Shown piece after piece: positions 48,563-60,039 of a DNA stretch of 64,000 nucleotides. The notes under the pieces are model-generated. The model saw only the letters and a program-made list of their open reading frames with translations. It had not been told where the DNA came from and made no database searches. The DNA lies in NCBI GenBank assembly GCA_964019415.1, contig OZ025870.1, forward strand, positions 4,114,908-4,178,907, written 5' to 3'. Positions within the stretch are counted from its first letter, which is position 1; every line of letters begins with the position of its first letter. Source of the DNA: Ianthella basta (taxonomy: Eukaryota; Porifera; Demospongiae; Verongiida; Ianthellidae). Position numbers and translations under genes: made by a program.

Positions 48563-48967
48563 TCAGAGAAGCAAGAATATCCTCACAACACTCAGGGGTG
48601 GTAGGGGAAAGGGAAAGGGTAGGTGGATGAGGAGACTGAATATGAGGTGAAGCAGAGGATGGAGAAAGACTGGAGGAGCTGACAGAGGCAAGGTGGCCAT
48701 TGAGAGTGTTGGCGATGGAGGCAGAATCAGAGTTGAAAGACCAGTTGCTGGAAGATAAGGTGGAAGAAGTAACCAGCTAGTAACCAGCTTCAGTGTGTTC
48801 CAGATAGCTGAGGGATGTGACTTTCTACTGATCAGCTGGTGGAAGTACTCATGCTTGGCTTTGCGCTGTAACCAGACAACACGGTTTCGCTGAGCCTTGT
48901 ATATGTCTCTAGAAGCAACAGAAGGGTTCCAACGGTAGAAGCGGAAAAGCCAGTCACGTCTGTCCAT
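48563..48967 (-). pseudogene. LINE EN-RT linker fragment
   Basis: The frame DRRDWLFRFYRWNPSVASRD, then YKAQRNRVVWLQRKAKHEYF, is the basic linker between endonuclease and reverse transcriptase in this LINE group. It ends in a shifted Pro-rich frame. The RT start itself lies in yet another frame between 48,260 and 48,560. Confidence 0.75.
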
Positions 48968-49008
48968 CTCAGTCGAATTGTCTTATCGATCCAAGGTGTG
49001 GGATTCCT

Positions 49009-50256
49009 TTATACTCTAACTGTCTTCAGTGGGGCATGTATGTCTAGAACGTCCATGAATAGACTGTTAAATGTATCTACTTTGTCATCAGGATCATCAA
49101 ATACATTAATGATGGACCAAGGCACTAAAGAGAGATCAGCTTCGAAGATGGATTTTGAGAAGTTTTTGAAGGAACGATGGGTGATTAAGATGGGAGGAGG
49201 TTTGGGAACAGCACAGTTAAGTCTAAGAAGAATGGGCAGGTGGTCAGAGAATGAGGAATCAAGAATAAGGGATTTGGAGATAGGAACATCACGTGAAACA
49301 AGAAACAGGTCCAAGATAGAGTTGGAAGCACCAGAGTAGCGAGTAGGATGGAAGATAGGTTGTGTGAGAGAATGGGAAGTTATGAAGTTTTGGAATGCCT
49401 TGGAGTAAGGTTTGTCCAGGTTAGACATGTCAATGTTAAAATCTCCACAGGCAAGCACATGTTTCCTAGAAACCATCACAGACTCGATATTGTCACAAAC
49501 ATCATGGACAGACTGGGCAGAAGAACTAGGTGGACGGTAGAAGCAACCAAGGGCAAGGGAAGGGTGAAAGCAGGCTGACTTGATAGAAACCCAGAGAAAC
49601 TCACCAGAAGCAGAGACACCAGAGGAAAGTACACAGAAGGGCAGATGATCAGCACAGTATATAGCAGCACCACCATCGCAACGGTTGCAATCACTACGAA
49701 ACAAGGAGTATCCAGGTATATGTATCTCACCGTCACCAACTGAAGTGTCCAACCATGTTTCTGAAATGGCCAGGACTTCAGGGCGATGAGTAGACACGAG
49801 GTCAGCAACATTGTCAAAGTGTCGTAGCAGACTTCGGGCGCTCAGGTGCACCACGGTCAGAATGGTCTTCCTGGTCGTCTTCCTTCCATTAGCGGTAGCG
49901 TTTGTGTTGCACCTCCTGTGAAGGCGCTGTTGCCCACAAACAGGTAAGGGGTTTGCCTCAACATCGCCACACAGCACCAGCAAGAGAAGCCAAGGACTAG
50001 ACAGTACTTTCGGTGGAGTAGAGCACCTCTTACGTTCCGAAAAGCACCAAACATCTACCCGCCGAGGCAAAGGGGGGGAACCGGAACGTAGCGCGAGGGC
50101 TGATGACAAAGGAACTTTGAGTTCGGGAGAAAGCAACACACAGTTAGATTGTTCAGGATAGATTTGGCTTGTTCTGAAGTCCTGGGCACAGGAGGCGAGG
50201 CGGGCAGCGAGAACGAGCAGGGCGCCAGCAACAACAACTTTCCGACCTTCCGCCAT
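49009..50256 (-). pseudogene. LINE N-terminal region and APE endonuclease (415 codons)
   Basis: It starts MAEGRKVVVAGALLVLAARL, a hydrophobic leader-like N-terminus. Near residue 90-105 comes LLLLVLCGDVEANPLP (49,942-49,968 for the last nine residues), which resembles a 2A ribosome-skipping peptide. From about residue 135 the APE endonuclease follows: LTVVHLSARSLL, AISETWLD, GGAAIY, GCFYRPPSS, CGDFNID, and DSSFSDHLPI (catalytic SDH). The domain looks complete. The frame is lost just after it. Confidence 0.87.
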
Positions 50257-50614
50257 TTTTCAGCACCTCGTTTATGGTTATGGTTATGGTTAATATCAAA
50301 GGAATTTTGCTAAAACAGCAGACAAAACGTTTACATAAGGCTACTTATGTAATGCAATGCAATACAATGCGTTATACACTTCCAAATAAGGCAACTGTGC
50401 ATTATCCAGTGCATTTGCCAAAATAACGCACAGTTGTTTCCTTTGATGTATGGCTTCGACATGTAACAAGTTGTGTTATCACTTCAATGCACTTCATTAG
50501 CTACTTCATTTCCATGGTACACATGCTTAAAGCATAAATTCATTCTTGGTGTGATATTGGGAAAATGACATATGTATACATCCTGCTGCCGTGTGTTAAT
50601 GGGAGTCTGAACCG

Positions 50615-51493
50615 TAGATGCACCTGCAGGCACTTCACAGGTATAAATGGGGTCATAAAGGGTTCATCTAAATATTATATATATATGTACGCATGCAAGC
50701 ACGCATGGTTGACTGGCTTACTTGCTTTGTTGTGTAGCAGGGAATAGCAACAATATGGCTTCCATTCCGCACAAAGAAGGAACTGGCTGCTCTTGCAAGT
50801 CTCTGTTATGCCACTGCCAGTGAAAGGTTGCAGCCAATGTGACTGCCAGTGGGCAGCTAACATGCTCTATCCACTGCCGACCTGAAGAGAATGTCTCCTG
50901 AGGGATGACTAAGCGGCGCCTGAGAGATTAATATCATGATGCTCAAGGGTGCAAAGCACCTGAGTGCCAAGTGGTTTAAGTCTTCAGAGACACTGATTGG
51001 TCGATCAGCATTAAAGTGCTATAGCTCGAAAATGATTGGGAAGGTGCCGGCAGTGGATCAGGTTGGTTGTGTGTCCATGCATCATTACTTGTCTTCTGGA
51101 AGAAAGTAGTGACTCCAGCCAATGGTCAAGGCATCGGTCGAGTGCTTTTGGGTCTGTACCAGGGTTGGTCATCCCTCAGGAGACATTTTCTCTAGGCAGG
51201 CAACAGATATGGCACAAGAACAGCGAGTTCTTTCTTGATCTGTGCGAATCGTAACCATATTGTTGCACTTTCCTGCTATGCAGTGAAACAAGTAAGCTGG
51301 ACAACGTTGCTTGCTTACAAGTGTCCATACAAGCAAAATATTTTAGATGCCCATGCACTTCATGGTCCTACGTAAGGCGCATCTTTGGAAATTAGATACA
51401 CCTGTCACTGACTCCACAAAATACCCACAGGTGCACCTTTGCGATTTAAATGCACGGGTCACTGACCCTGTGAAGTGCCAGCAGGTGCATCTA
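50615..51493. mobile_element. Foldback element, about 880 bp
   Basis: The outer ends are inverted: TAGATGCACCTGCAGGCACT on the left and the complement of AGTGCCAGCAGGTGCATCTA on the right. A second internal inverted pair covers about 50,700-50,915 and 51,165-51,345 (shared words AGCAACAATATGG, GGCTTACTTG, AATGTCTCCTGAGGGATGAC). The centre contains GGGTGCAAAGCACCTGAGTG. No protein is encoded. Confidence 0.72.
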
Positions 51494-51499
51494 TGGGAA

Positions 51500-52820
51500 T
51501 TGGACGCCCATGTGAAATGCTAGCTTTGCTTCAATCGGATTTAGACACAGCATTAAGATTTAGTTACCATGGCAATGGGATCAATCTACTACTTAAACAT
51601 TTAGTTATGGTTGTGACACACATTTTGCATACTATATCTGGGTAACAGCAAGTAGTATAGACTTCAGTTTAGCCATCATGAATTGTGCAGTATAAGTATA
51701 CTAGTTACTACGTGTCTTTGATGGAAGCATGGCATATTTCCATAGACGGAGCATAGTAACTGGTTAATTACAAAATAATTGCCCCTTGATTTGAATTTAG
51801 TACATCTTGCTGGGCATCCGTGCTGGACTGGGTGGTAAACTTGCCGTAAGTCAGATATAAACTTGTTTGTATCCTCTCCTCACCATACTCGCTCCATTCA
51901 GTAGGATTTGCGAGTGTTTGCTATGGTGAAGCATGAGACATAGACGTGAGTGCGCAGAGATGTCACAAAGGCTTAGCTGCATTGTTTCGCTGCAACTCGA
52001 GCGATTTGCTTGACCTCTGTGCTCTTTCATTATTCTGCAGAAATGTAAGCTGACTTTAGGTGATAAGTTATAGTTATATATCAACGAGTAAAGAGGATAT
52101 AACTGGCTTATATTCCATCCGATTGGATACGCACACATTCAAATCCTGTTTGCAAGTGACGTAATCTACATCTCACACCGTTGAAGAGGTATGTGCCCTC
52201 TTAGGGTCGAGCAAGAGCAGTTTCTCCTGCCGCTGTTGGCAGTACTGATACTAAGAGAATGACGCCAGACCTGAAGATTCCCACAGAATAATGACAAGCT
52301 TCGTTCCTGATCTGAAGACACCCCCACAAGCCGCTTTTGAGGGACGAATAAGGTAAAGTAGGGGGGGGGGGGGGGGGGGGAACAGACCAAAATAGGGTGT
52401 TCAAAACAGGGCACTGCTGTCCACCTCTACACGAAGGAACAGAAATATAAGAACACCCAGTCTGTCATCACATTGACTCCTGTGCTAAATGCGTGCAAAC
52501 ACAGAAGCTGTTGCTTTGCATACCGGCGGTGTGCCGTGTTCAGACACCCATTGTTAGGTACTCCTACTTTACCTTATCTGTTTGTCCTGTGCCAGCGCTC
52601 CGCTGCCTTCACGCGTGAGTCGATCAATCTATACTATGTAGAGTTAGGAGCTGTTCTGTCACGATAGTAGCTAGTTAGTCCTATAGATAACCTATTCAGT
52701 CCTGAATTCATGCTACGTTCATGCAAGCACCATACAGTATATGAAACCATTAAAAATGAAACAATTTCATGTTGCTGCTGCCATTACACTTCTACATGGG
52801 TCAGTGAACAGTGCTTCCAT
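51500..52820. other. No gene seen
   Basis: Mixed non-coding sequence. A 20-G homopolymer lies at 52,361-52,380. Short frames only. Confidence 0.5.
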
Positions 52821-52829
52821 GCTCACAAA

Positions 52830-53035
52830 GGCAAAGTGTCATACTTAGTCTCGTGTGGCACAATCAGAAAAAACACCCAAGCACGTATCACTTGGGTCAG
52901 GGCAAGGATGAGCATGAGTTGTACATGCAAATGACTGAAGGATACTTCAGGGGAACATCAACCATGCATGTCAGGGTGACAACTAAAGGTCAACAAGTGA
53001 TAGTTATATCAATAGGTGACAACAATCACCTAGGG
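52830..53035 (+). repeat. Dispersed repeat with conserved frame, copy B
   Basis: This is the second copy of the 38,215-38,475 sequence. Its right end (GTGACAACAATCACCTAGGG) coincides exactly with the point where the LINE coding region on the other strand stops making sense (53,026), so the two elements abut or one was inserted into the other. Confidence 0.55.
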
Positions 53036-54447
53036 ACATTGATCTCCTGCAGATCAGCTTTGATGACGTCTCTACACCTCTTTCTTGGACCTCCTCTTGG
53101 GCGAGGTTCGGGTAGCCAGCCAAAGAGACATTTCTTTGGCATTTGGTGCTCTGGCATTTGTGCAAGATGACCTAGCCACTCTAAATGGCGCGCTGCCACC
53201 TTCTGAGTGACTGAAGCTGTGTTTCCCCAGCGTTGCCTGATCTCTAGTGATGTAATGCGCTGTTCCCATTGCTGGCTGTTGGATATGCCTAGGATGGCTT
53301 TCAGGCATCTGTGATGGAAGGATTCCAGTTTTCGTCTTTGATGGCATAGGAGGGTCCAGCATTCGGACCCATACAGTAGTATGGACAAGACACATGCTTG
53401 ATAGATCTTCCGTTTGGTTTGCACCAGTAAGTCCTTATCAGAAAAGACAGGTTTGTGTAGAGTTCCACAAGCTTTGGAAGCCTGTGCGATTTTTCTGTCA
53501 ATGTCTCTGTCCATTCTACCAGATGCCTCAACCACTGATCCAAGGTAGGGGAACTCACATACTGATTCTACTATGTTGGAAACATCAATGTACAAAGGGG
53601 CTCTGTCTGCATCTGTAACCTCACTGCCAGTCACCATGACTTTCATCTTGGGGACACTGACAGTGAGTCCAAAGTCACTGGCCACCTGTATGTACTCCAG
53701 TAGCGATCTTTCAGCTCCAGCTCTGGTGGTGGCCAGGAGCGCAGCATCATCAGCAAACTGGCACTCTGTAGCCTTTGTCTGACTTGCATTTCGGGTGTAC
53801 CTTCTGAACAGCTTCCCATCATCTTTGAGTCTGAGGTAACCCCCAACACCATCTATGTCCTCCAGTCTCGCTGTCCATCTTTCCACCACTACACATGAGT
53901 ACAAATTGAACAGTGCAGATGCCATGCAACAACCCTGCCTCAATCCATTGTCTACTTCAATCTCCTCTAGTAGTGGGTCATCTAAGCGAATCTGGGCTTT
54001 CATGTCTTGATGGAAGGACCTAATGATGTCAATAAGTTGGTCTGGGACTCCTAGCTTCCTCAAAGCCACCCACAGTGCTTCCCATGGCACAGAGTCATAT
54101 GGCTTCCTGAGATCAATGAAGACAAGAAAGGCCTTGGCCCTGTGCTCCCAGGACTTCTCCACCACCTGTCTAATTGTGAAGATCATGTCCGAGCAACTAC
54201 GTCTACTTCAGAAACCACACTGCGACTCAGGTAGCACCTCTTCAGCAAGATCTTGTAGCCTACCCTGTACCACTCTCGCAACCAACTTTCCCACAACATC
54301 TAGCAAAGCAATGCCCTGCCAGTTGTCACTGTCACTACAGGCAGCCTTCACCATTTCTGGTAGGATGCCAGAACTACCTCCAGCCTTTCCAGCCTTCAAC
54401 TTGCCAACTGCCTTGATCAACTCTTCCATTGTTGGTAGGTCTGCCAT
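53026..54447 (-). pseudogene. RTE-like reverse transcriptase
   Basis: Reading starts at ADLPTMEELIKAVGKLKAGK and passes NWQGIALLDVVGKL and ESQCGF. It then meets a TGA at 54,208-54,210 and resumes in the same frame with SCSDMIFTIRQVVEKSW. Next come FLVFIDLRKPYDSVPWEALW, NGLRQGCCMASALFNLY, the FADDAALL catalytic box near 53,745, and a GSECWTL...RRLESFHHRCL-type thumb. Only the one stop breaks this stretch. Confidence 0.88.
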
Positions 54448-54485
54448 TTGTGATTTGATTGGCCTTTGTCTAAGCCTTGCTAGTT

Positions 54486-55001
54486 CTACCTCATTGAAGT
54501 GACTTGGGATATTAAGTACATTTGAGGAGTGCCTTCTCCACCGTTGATGTTGCGTGTCAGTTGTAGTGCATGGATTGCCCTTCTCATCCCTAATATATAG
54601 TTGCTGACCTGGTAAAAAAGCTCACGCCGTCCTCTTTGCATGTCTCTGATACACTGCCAGACCTTCTTTCCACCAAAACGCTCCTTTTGCGCCTCCTCAG
54701 CCTTGCTCTGAAACCAAGCATTCTTTGCTGTTGTTGTTGCCTTGCAAGCAAGTCTGCGTGCTTCAGCAAAACTTCGCCGGTCTGTTTCACTTTTGCTGCT
54801 CAAGTACTTGGCATAAAGCTGGTTCCTCTTATGGAATAGGGGTTCCAAGGTTTCAATGTTCTCTCTGAACCAGTCAGGATGTCTGCGCCGCTCCTTTCCA
54901 AGAACTTCTTTGGCTGCCTCTGTCAATGCTGATCGTAACGTACAGAACTTTTCCTCAATTGAGCTATTCATGTTCCATGTCTCTTTTGCCTTTACATTCA
55001 C
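54486..55001 (-). pseudogene. RTE-like LINE linker region
   Basis: The frame contains KEVLGKERRRHPDWFRENIE and FAEARRLACKATTTAKNAWF, the helical, basic EN-RT linker of these LINEs. It is in a different frame from both neighbours, which shows decay by small insertions or deletions. Confidence 0.8.
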
Positions 55002-56460
55002 TGCTTGCCAAACAACACTCTCACTGTGCTGTCACTGCCACCACTTTGTAACTTTGCCACATCATACTTCACAGGTCTCTGCTTCCTTTTCCCTGTGTGA
55101 AACCACTTGCTGGTCATTGCCACCTTGATGCGCAACAGTTGATGGTCCGTGTGGCATTCTGCTCCTCTCCTGACTGCTGCATCCAAGCACCTCCTCCTGT
55201 CCTTCTGCCTCATTACTGCAAAGTCTATGCAGTGCCATCTTTTGGATTTTGGATGCTGCCATGTCTGTATGAGTATGTGATTCTTTGCAAACTGGGTGTT
55301 GCATATGGTTGCTTCATTGAGTAGCAAAACATTTAGGAATTCTTTCCCTGCCTCATTCATTTCACCAAGCCCAAATGGGCCCGTCACATCGCCCCACAGA
55401 TCTCTGTCTCCGCTCCTAGACCTGACACGGGCATTAAAGTCTCCCAGCATGACGTATGACTCTTCTGGTGGTATCTCATCCAAAGCATTCTGGAGGTCAT
55501 CAAAAAACACTTCCTTTACATCTCTGCTTGCTGCAAACGGTGGTGCATAACATGAAAGCACATGTAAGCAATCGGAACTTTTCTTTCCAGTAGCAAGGGT
55601 GACCTTGATTAGCCTTGATCCCCAGGTCTTCCACTGCTCTCCTCCCTTCTTCCATGTGGTTATAGCTGGGCCACTAAATACAACTGCAACACCTTCTCCT
55701 CTCTCCTTGCTCTGACCTGGCTGTTGGGTAGGTCTACCAGCTGTTATTACAACACTCTTCCCCACACAGTACACAGCTTGCCCAAACCATTTCGTTTCTT
55801 GAAGTGCAGCAACTGGGATCTTGTACCTGTAAAGTTCTCTAACCACTAGATCGATTCGTTGGTCCTCAGTTACCTGGCGACAGTCCAGACCCTGGCGTGC
55901 AGTCTCCACAGAGCCCTCGCTGTCCAGTAACGATTGTACATTCCACGTATCAAAGTACCAAAATGGCCGTCTTCGTCTCACTCCTCTACGTGCAGAATGA
56001 AGTCTCGCCTGGGAGACAGGCAAGTTCTCCGCTGGTGAACACACAAGGGATGAACAGAGTGACGACATCGAACGTCGCCCTGTTCTCAACTTCACACAAT
56101 TCCTCATCTTGGGTCTGCAGGACGATACATCCCTCTTCCGCCCATCAGCCGTTGGGGAGATGCGTCCCTCTTCCACCTGTCGGGGTCCTGCCAGCTCCGA
56201 GTCAGGCCTTAGGGTCGCCTGACAGACCCATGTGGGGTGTAGTGGTGGGCTCCCCTGGTCAAGGACCTGTCTCCCCCTACGTGTGCCTGCAATTGAGACG
56301 TTGGCAGACAAGATACGTCCCTCGTACTCGAAGCAACTTCGGCCATCTCGCTCATCAGTCGTCTCGTGTGGACCGAGATCCACAACCCGCTCCGTCAGTG
56401 CACTGACCGGACTCCCTCCCAGCGATTCGGGAAAGAATTGGCAACAACATACTAACAGAC
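54998..56460 (-). pseudogene. RTE-like LINE APE endonuclease and N-terminal region
   Basis: The endonuclease begins at FWYFDTWNVQSLLDSEGSVE and runs through VAALQETKWFG, GVAVVFSG, VLSCYAPPF, VMLGDFNARVRS, and the closing TDHQLLRIKV. The upstream about 200 residues are low-complexity and Arg/Ser-rich, and I cannot place the true start codon. The (CA)n-derived CVCVCV stretch at the very front of the frame is not protein. Confidence 0.8.
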
Positions 56461-56506
56461 TGACCTGCTGACTTGGTCTGACCTTCTGACGGCCGCCATT
56501 TTGAGG

Positions 56507-56509
<3 letters not shown>

Positions 56510-56532
<23 letters not shown>
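56510..56532. repeat. (CA)n microsatellite
   Basis: A short run of ACAC dinucleotides, followed by a looser ACACA-rich stretch to about 56,590. Confidence 0.9.
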
Positions 56533-56537
<5 letters not shown>

Positions 56538-56819
56538 ACGTATACACATGCACACACAGACGCATGCACACAACATATACAGACACACCACATACGCGTG
56601 CGCACGTACAGTCAAATCCGGCCAAATCCAGAACAAAAAAAACAGTAAACGTTACCACTCGATCGCTGTAAAACTTCACTCACAGAGTTACGTGCTCACT
56701 GTGACGTAATCAGATAGTATTCAGTATGAGAACAAAGGGAAAAACAATTACAGATAAGGGTAAAGAGGTCCAATATCAGCTGATACCAATTGCTGTTCCG
56801 GTGCAGTTATATTTCTAAT

Positions 56820-57080
56820 ATATCTTGTAGCATGGCTCCTCAGTATATAAGCCCACATGGTAAGAATTCTTAAAATCAGGTGAAATTCTGGAAAAGGAAC
56901 ACGTGGAAACAGCAATGTCTACTGCTAGTCTAGTCTTTAGCTACCTGGTAAGCTTAGGGTATGCACACATAAGTATATGTACACTCCAGAAAAGAAACAT
57001 TCTTTGTGAAAGGCAGTGTCAAGCATTCCACACATTGTCTTTGAAAATTACCACACTGAGGCACTAAAACATAGTATTAC
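56820..57080. repeat. Segmental duplicate, copy 1
   Basis: This region is similar to 60,040-60,300 in the same orientation: shared TCTTGTAG, ACACGTGGAAA/ACATGTGGAAA, TAGCTAC...CCTG, GGTATGCACACA/GGCATGCACACA and CAGAAAAG words in the same order. On the minus strand both carry an AG|GTA donor-like site after the CTGAACAG/CTTACCAG region, so this may be an exon pair, but the peptide is not recognisable. Confidence 0.55.
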
Positions 57081-57084
57081 CCCT

Positions 57085-58365
57085 TGTCCTAGTTACTTTC
57101 ACTCAGTGAACATGCTGATATATTTCAGGTACCTATAAGACGAGGGATAGCTGCATGAACCTACGTACTCAGATCATTCTTGTCCTAGCTTTGAACCGAT
57201 TGGCAGGACTAAGCCACACACTAGGGGACACTCTTCCATCAAGATTACAACTGAACTAATGTCATACACAAATCAAAAGCTGCCTACCACATATACACAA
57301 GGCTCATCAAAACCAGTCCCAACCAGTTACAACTAGTATGCATACCTTAAAATACTCTTGTTGTAAGTGTGCAAACAAGCAGACAAATTTGTGAATGTAG
57401 AGGCATTCGCTCAAGTATACTATGCTCTCATGTACGCATGCACCATTTCCATTGCTGATTGTTTCACTTGTCCAAGATAATATTACAAAACAGTGAGAGG
57501 ACCTTTTACGGCAGCTGGTCAAACTATCCGGATTATAAAGTGAGACTCACTGTATAATGTGTTGTACAGGCGAATGCACCATGGTCTGCACGCAATACAG
57601 ATAACAGAGGTGCCTGTACTTATAGGGGAAGTCTGTATTACTAGAATATAGGACCAGTGATTGGTCTTTTAGAATTGACTGCATTATAGGCTGTCCACAA
57701 AGCACACAGGGTTCCACTGTCTGTGAGGAAGTTATGAAGTAGCTAATCATATATAGCTAAGATCAGTTAAATAGCAGGCTGCCGTTCAAAAGTTAGTTTA
57801 TACCTGAATAGAGGTAACATGTCAACAAATTGTTATCTACAATTACAAGTCACAAACCAACATATATTAATTGTTGTATGATGAAGCCATACATTAAAGG
57901 AGAAAACTGTGGTACATATTGTATAACCACCAGTTTGCTATAGTTTAATTTCCCCATGAGCACTGGGCTCTTATTGTTAGCCAATCAGCTTCATGTGGAA
58001 AGTTTATTTTGTTCTAAAGTTGTTGCTCATTTTTCACACATTTTTTGCCATGCAGCTGCTGTTCACATAGCATGTAACTCTTTCCAGCAGCACGTTCATG
58101 TGTCTCCTTGTGGATGTACAATGTCATGGCAGTGTATGCTCATGACATCCCATGATTACACATGACTTGCTTGTGCATGCTAGCTAGCTAAATGCATCAA
58201 GCAAAGAATGGGATAAGTTGGTCGATGTAGATGTATTAAGCATGAAATACTTTTCACAAGTAAGTGTCCAACTATTTCTCAATACAATGGGCTTTGACCA
58301 CTGCACAACAAGGCTACATGCAAGCTAAAACATTTCCAAGTAGCTAAGCAGGGCTTTCTCTACAC
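57085..58365. other. No gene seen
   Basis: AT-rich sequence. A small MITE-like palindromic stretch lies near 57,491-57,557 (ACAGTGAG...CTCACTGT ends with ATCCGGATTATAAAGTG). Nothing else could be supported. Confidence 0.4.
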
Positions 58366-58371
58366 ACTTAC

Positions 58372-58488
58372 AGTGGCTGCCTTGTCTCCATTTATTACAG
58401 TGAATTCAGGTAACTGGGTAAGGCCTGGCGTGCGTAACTTTCTTGTAATCAATGGCCTCGTTTCCGGCGACAGTACTGGTCGCAGCCA
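58372..58488 (-). CDS. Candidate exon, unknown product
   Basis: A minus-strand frame ends LTQLPEFTVINGDKAAT at a good donor (ACT|GTAAGTG, intron from 58,371) and is open upstream for about 35 codons (WLRPVLSPETRPLITRKLRT). No clean acceptor or start was found. It lies between the two duplicated linker/segment copies and may belong to the second CARD/Kelch-type locus. Family unknown. Confidence 0.3.
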
Positions 58489-58766
58489 AAATTAATAAGA
58501 ACAGCGCTTCTTCTACAGAGGGCTCCTTCCAAACTCTTGCGCATTCCTTCTGATCCTATCCGCTACACGCTTGGCAGCGAAACGTTAAATGGTTCAACGA
58601 AGAAGTAGGATTCTTGGAGTTATTCTGTCCTGTGCCGTCTCTAATCACTTCATTTTTGACATATCCTCCTGAGTCCATAAGTGTCTGCTGTTGGTACCTA
58701 GGAAACGACGTTGTAGCTTGATTTGTTTGACGATTCAAACCATTCTCGTTCAAATAACAACAAGCC

Positions 58767-58870
58767 AGTTATATTATGGCACGCTCGGGCGTTAATCTTA
58801 TTTAACACACTCAGGCGCTTCGCGCCCTCATGGTTAAATTAGATAATGCCCACACAGCCATAATATAACT
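58767..58870. mobile_element. Foldback MITE (AGTTATATTATGGC arms)
   Basis: The arms of about 38 bp start AGTTATATTATGGC on both sides, and the loop contains CAGGCGCTTCGCGCCCTC. It is the same design as 46,255-46,358. Confidence 0.78.
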
Positions 58871-59409
58871 ATAACATGTGTTACGTGTATACATACGTGC
58901 CCTCATGTAGTGCATAAAATCTACAGTGCCCTCTACCACTCAATAGTGATAATGTTATTGTAACATAATTATATGAATATCATTAAAGTCACAATATGGC
59001 TGGTTGCCCTTGCCATATTATCATTAGCCATTAAAAATCCTAGCTACCGCTTATAACGTTAACGGATACAGTATCTTCATAACTGTTAACAAATCACCAT
59101 TTTCCTGCACAACACTGTGCAATCGTAAATGTTACACATCATAACTGTATTGTACTTTAGAGCTAACGGACAGATACACTTTTACAACATAGTCATTTGA
59201 CAGTATTCTACATTACACATACACATTACTGCCTCTTTCTTGCCAGGTCTGTAAACAATACTAGAGAAAACTGTAATTATAGCATAAACTTGCAGAAGGT
59301 GTTCAAATAGTATTATGTACTCAAGTAACTGCACACTAGTGCTTCACTGAAACATGCCAGAAATTTAGATCATACTACAATAGCTTGAGGAATGTGCAGT
59401 GCAACTCAC

Positions 59410-59481
59410 CAGTGTACCCTCCACTGCTTATTTTAGCTGGAGGAGAAGTAGTGCCTTCACTAGAGACTGGTCTCTTGGATC
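59410..59481 (-). CDS. Ser/Thr/Pro linker exon (24 codons), copy 2
   Basis: The acceptor is CTGTTGCAG and the donor CACTG|GTGAG. The exon is 72 bp, phase 1 to phase 1. The peptide SKRPVSSEGTTSPPAKISSG is closely related to the 42,614-42,691 exon (KRSVSGEDTSTPPAKISS). Flanking intron words (ACCAGAAATTT, TACAATAGCTTGA, GATAGAGGTG) are shared as well. It marks either a paralogous gene or an internally duplicated exon of the same long gene. Confidence 0.5.
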
Positions 59482-60039
59482 CTGCAACAGTAGATGGGAT
59501 TAAATGCATGGTAAGATAAGGAATAGAGGTGCATTCACGCAACCTTAAACTCAATATGCACATACTGCATAACAATCTTACTGTGCTATGAAACTGTACT
59601 ATGCAAGAATGTAGAGTCAAACAAAATTAACCCTTTAAGGGCAAATTTAAAATCAACGCATGCTTGCGCACCATGCTATACCAATTAAAATGGCTCTGCA
59701 CATAGTAATTTCATGCACCACATGTTGACAGCTGGCAAAGCTCTCTTTGAGTGAATACACTGATGCTGTATGGTGGACTTCATCGAGCTGCCCCCAATGA
59801 AGATCTTGATTGCCCTTTGCGTGCACACTCAGGGGAGACGAAGTGCAAGCCTTTATCTTTGACACGTAGACGCGTCATTGGTACTTACACGTATGCAATT
59901 ATTTGATATTGTCATTGTTAAGTAAAGGTTTATTAATAGAGTTACGTAATAGATTATGCACATCCCTCTGGACAACGATTAAGAGCAAGTCAGGCCATTC
60001 TGTGGCAGCTTACATGATTTATACTGTACACTGTACATT

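Larger units (their letters stand above)
47060..50270 (-). mobile_element. Near-full-length APE-type LINE (CR1/Jockey group), inactive
   Basis: The element is about 3.2 kb on the minus strand. It carries an N-terminal region with a 2A-like motif, a full APE endonuclease and a full reverse transcriptase with C-terminal domain. The frame is broken several times (at least two frame changes between endonuclease and RT, plus an in-frame TGA before the C-terminal domain). The 5' end is followed on the genome by repeated GGTTAT words (50,275-50,292). No convincing target duplication was found. Confidence 0.9.
53026..56500 (-). mobile_element. RTE-like LINE, inactive, 3' end lost
   Basis: The element is about 3.5 kb on the minus strand, with an APE endonuclease, a linker and a reverse transcriptase of the RTE or similar type. 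At least two frame changes and one nonsense codon interrupt it. The coding sequence stops inside the conserved C-terminal block (DVIKADLQEINVPR) at a junction with the dispersed repeat, so the normal tail and 3' UTR are absent. A (CA)n tract (56,510-56,532) borders the 5' end. Confidence 0.87.
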
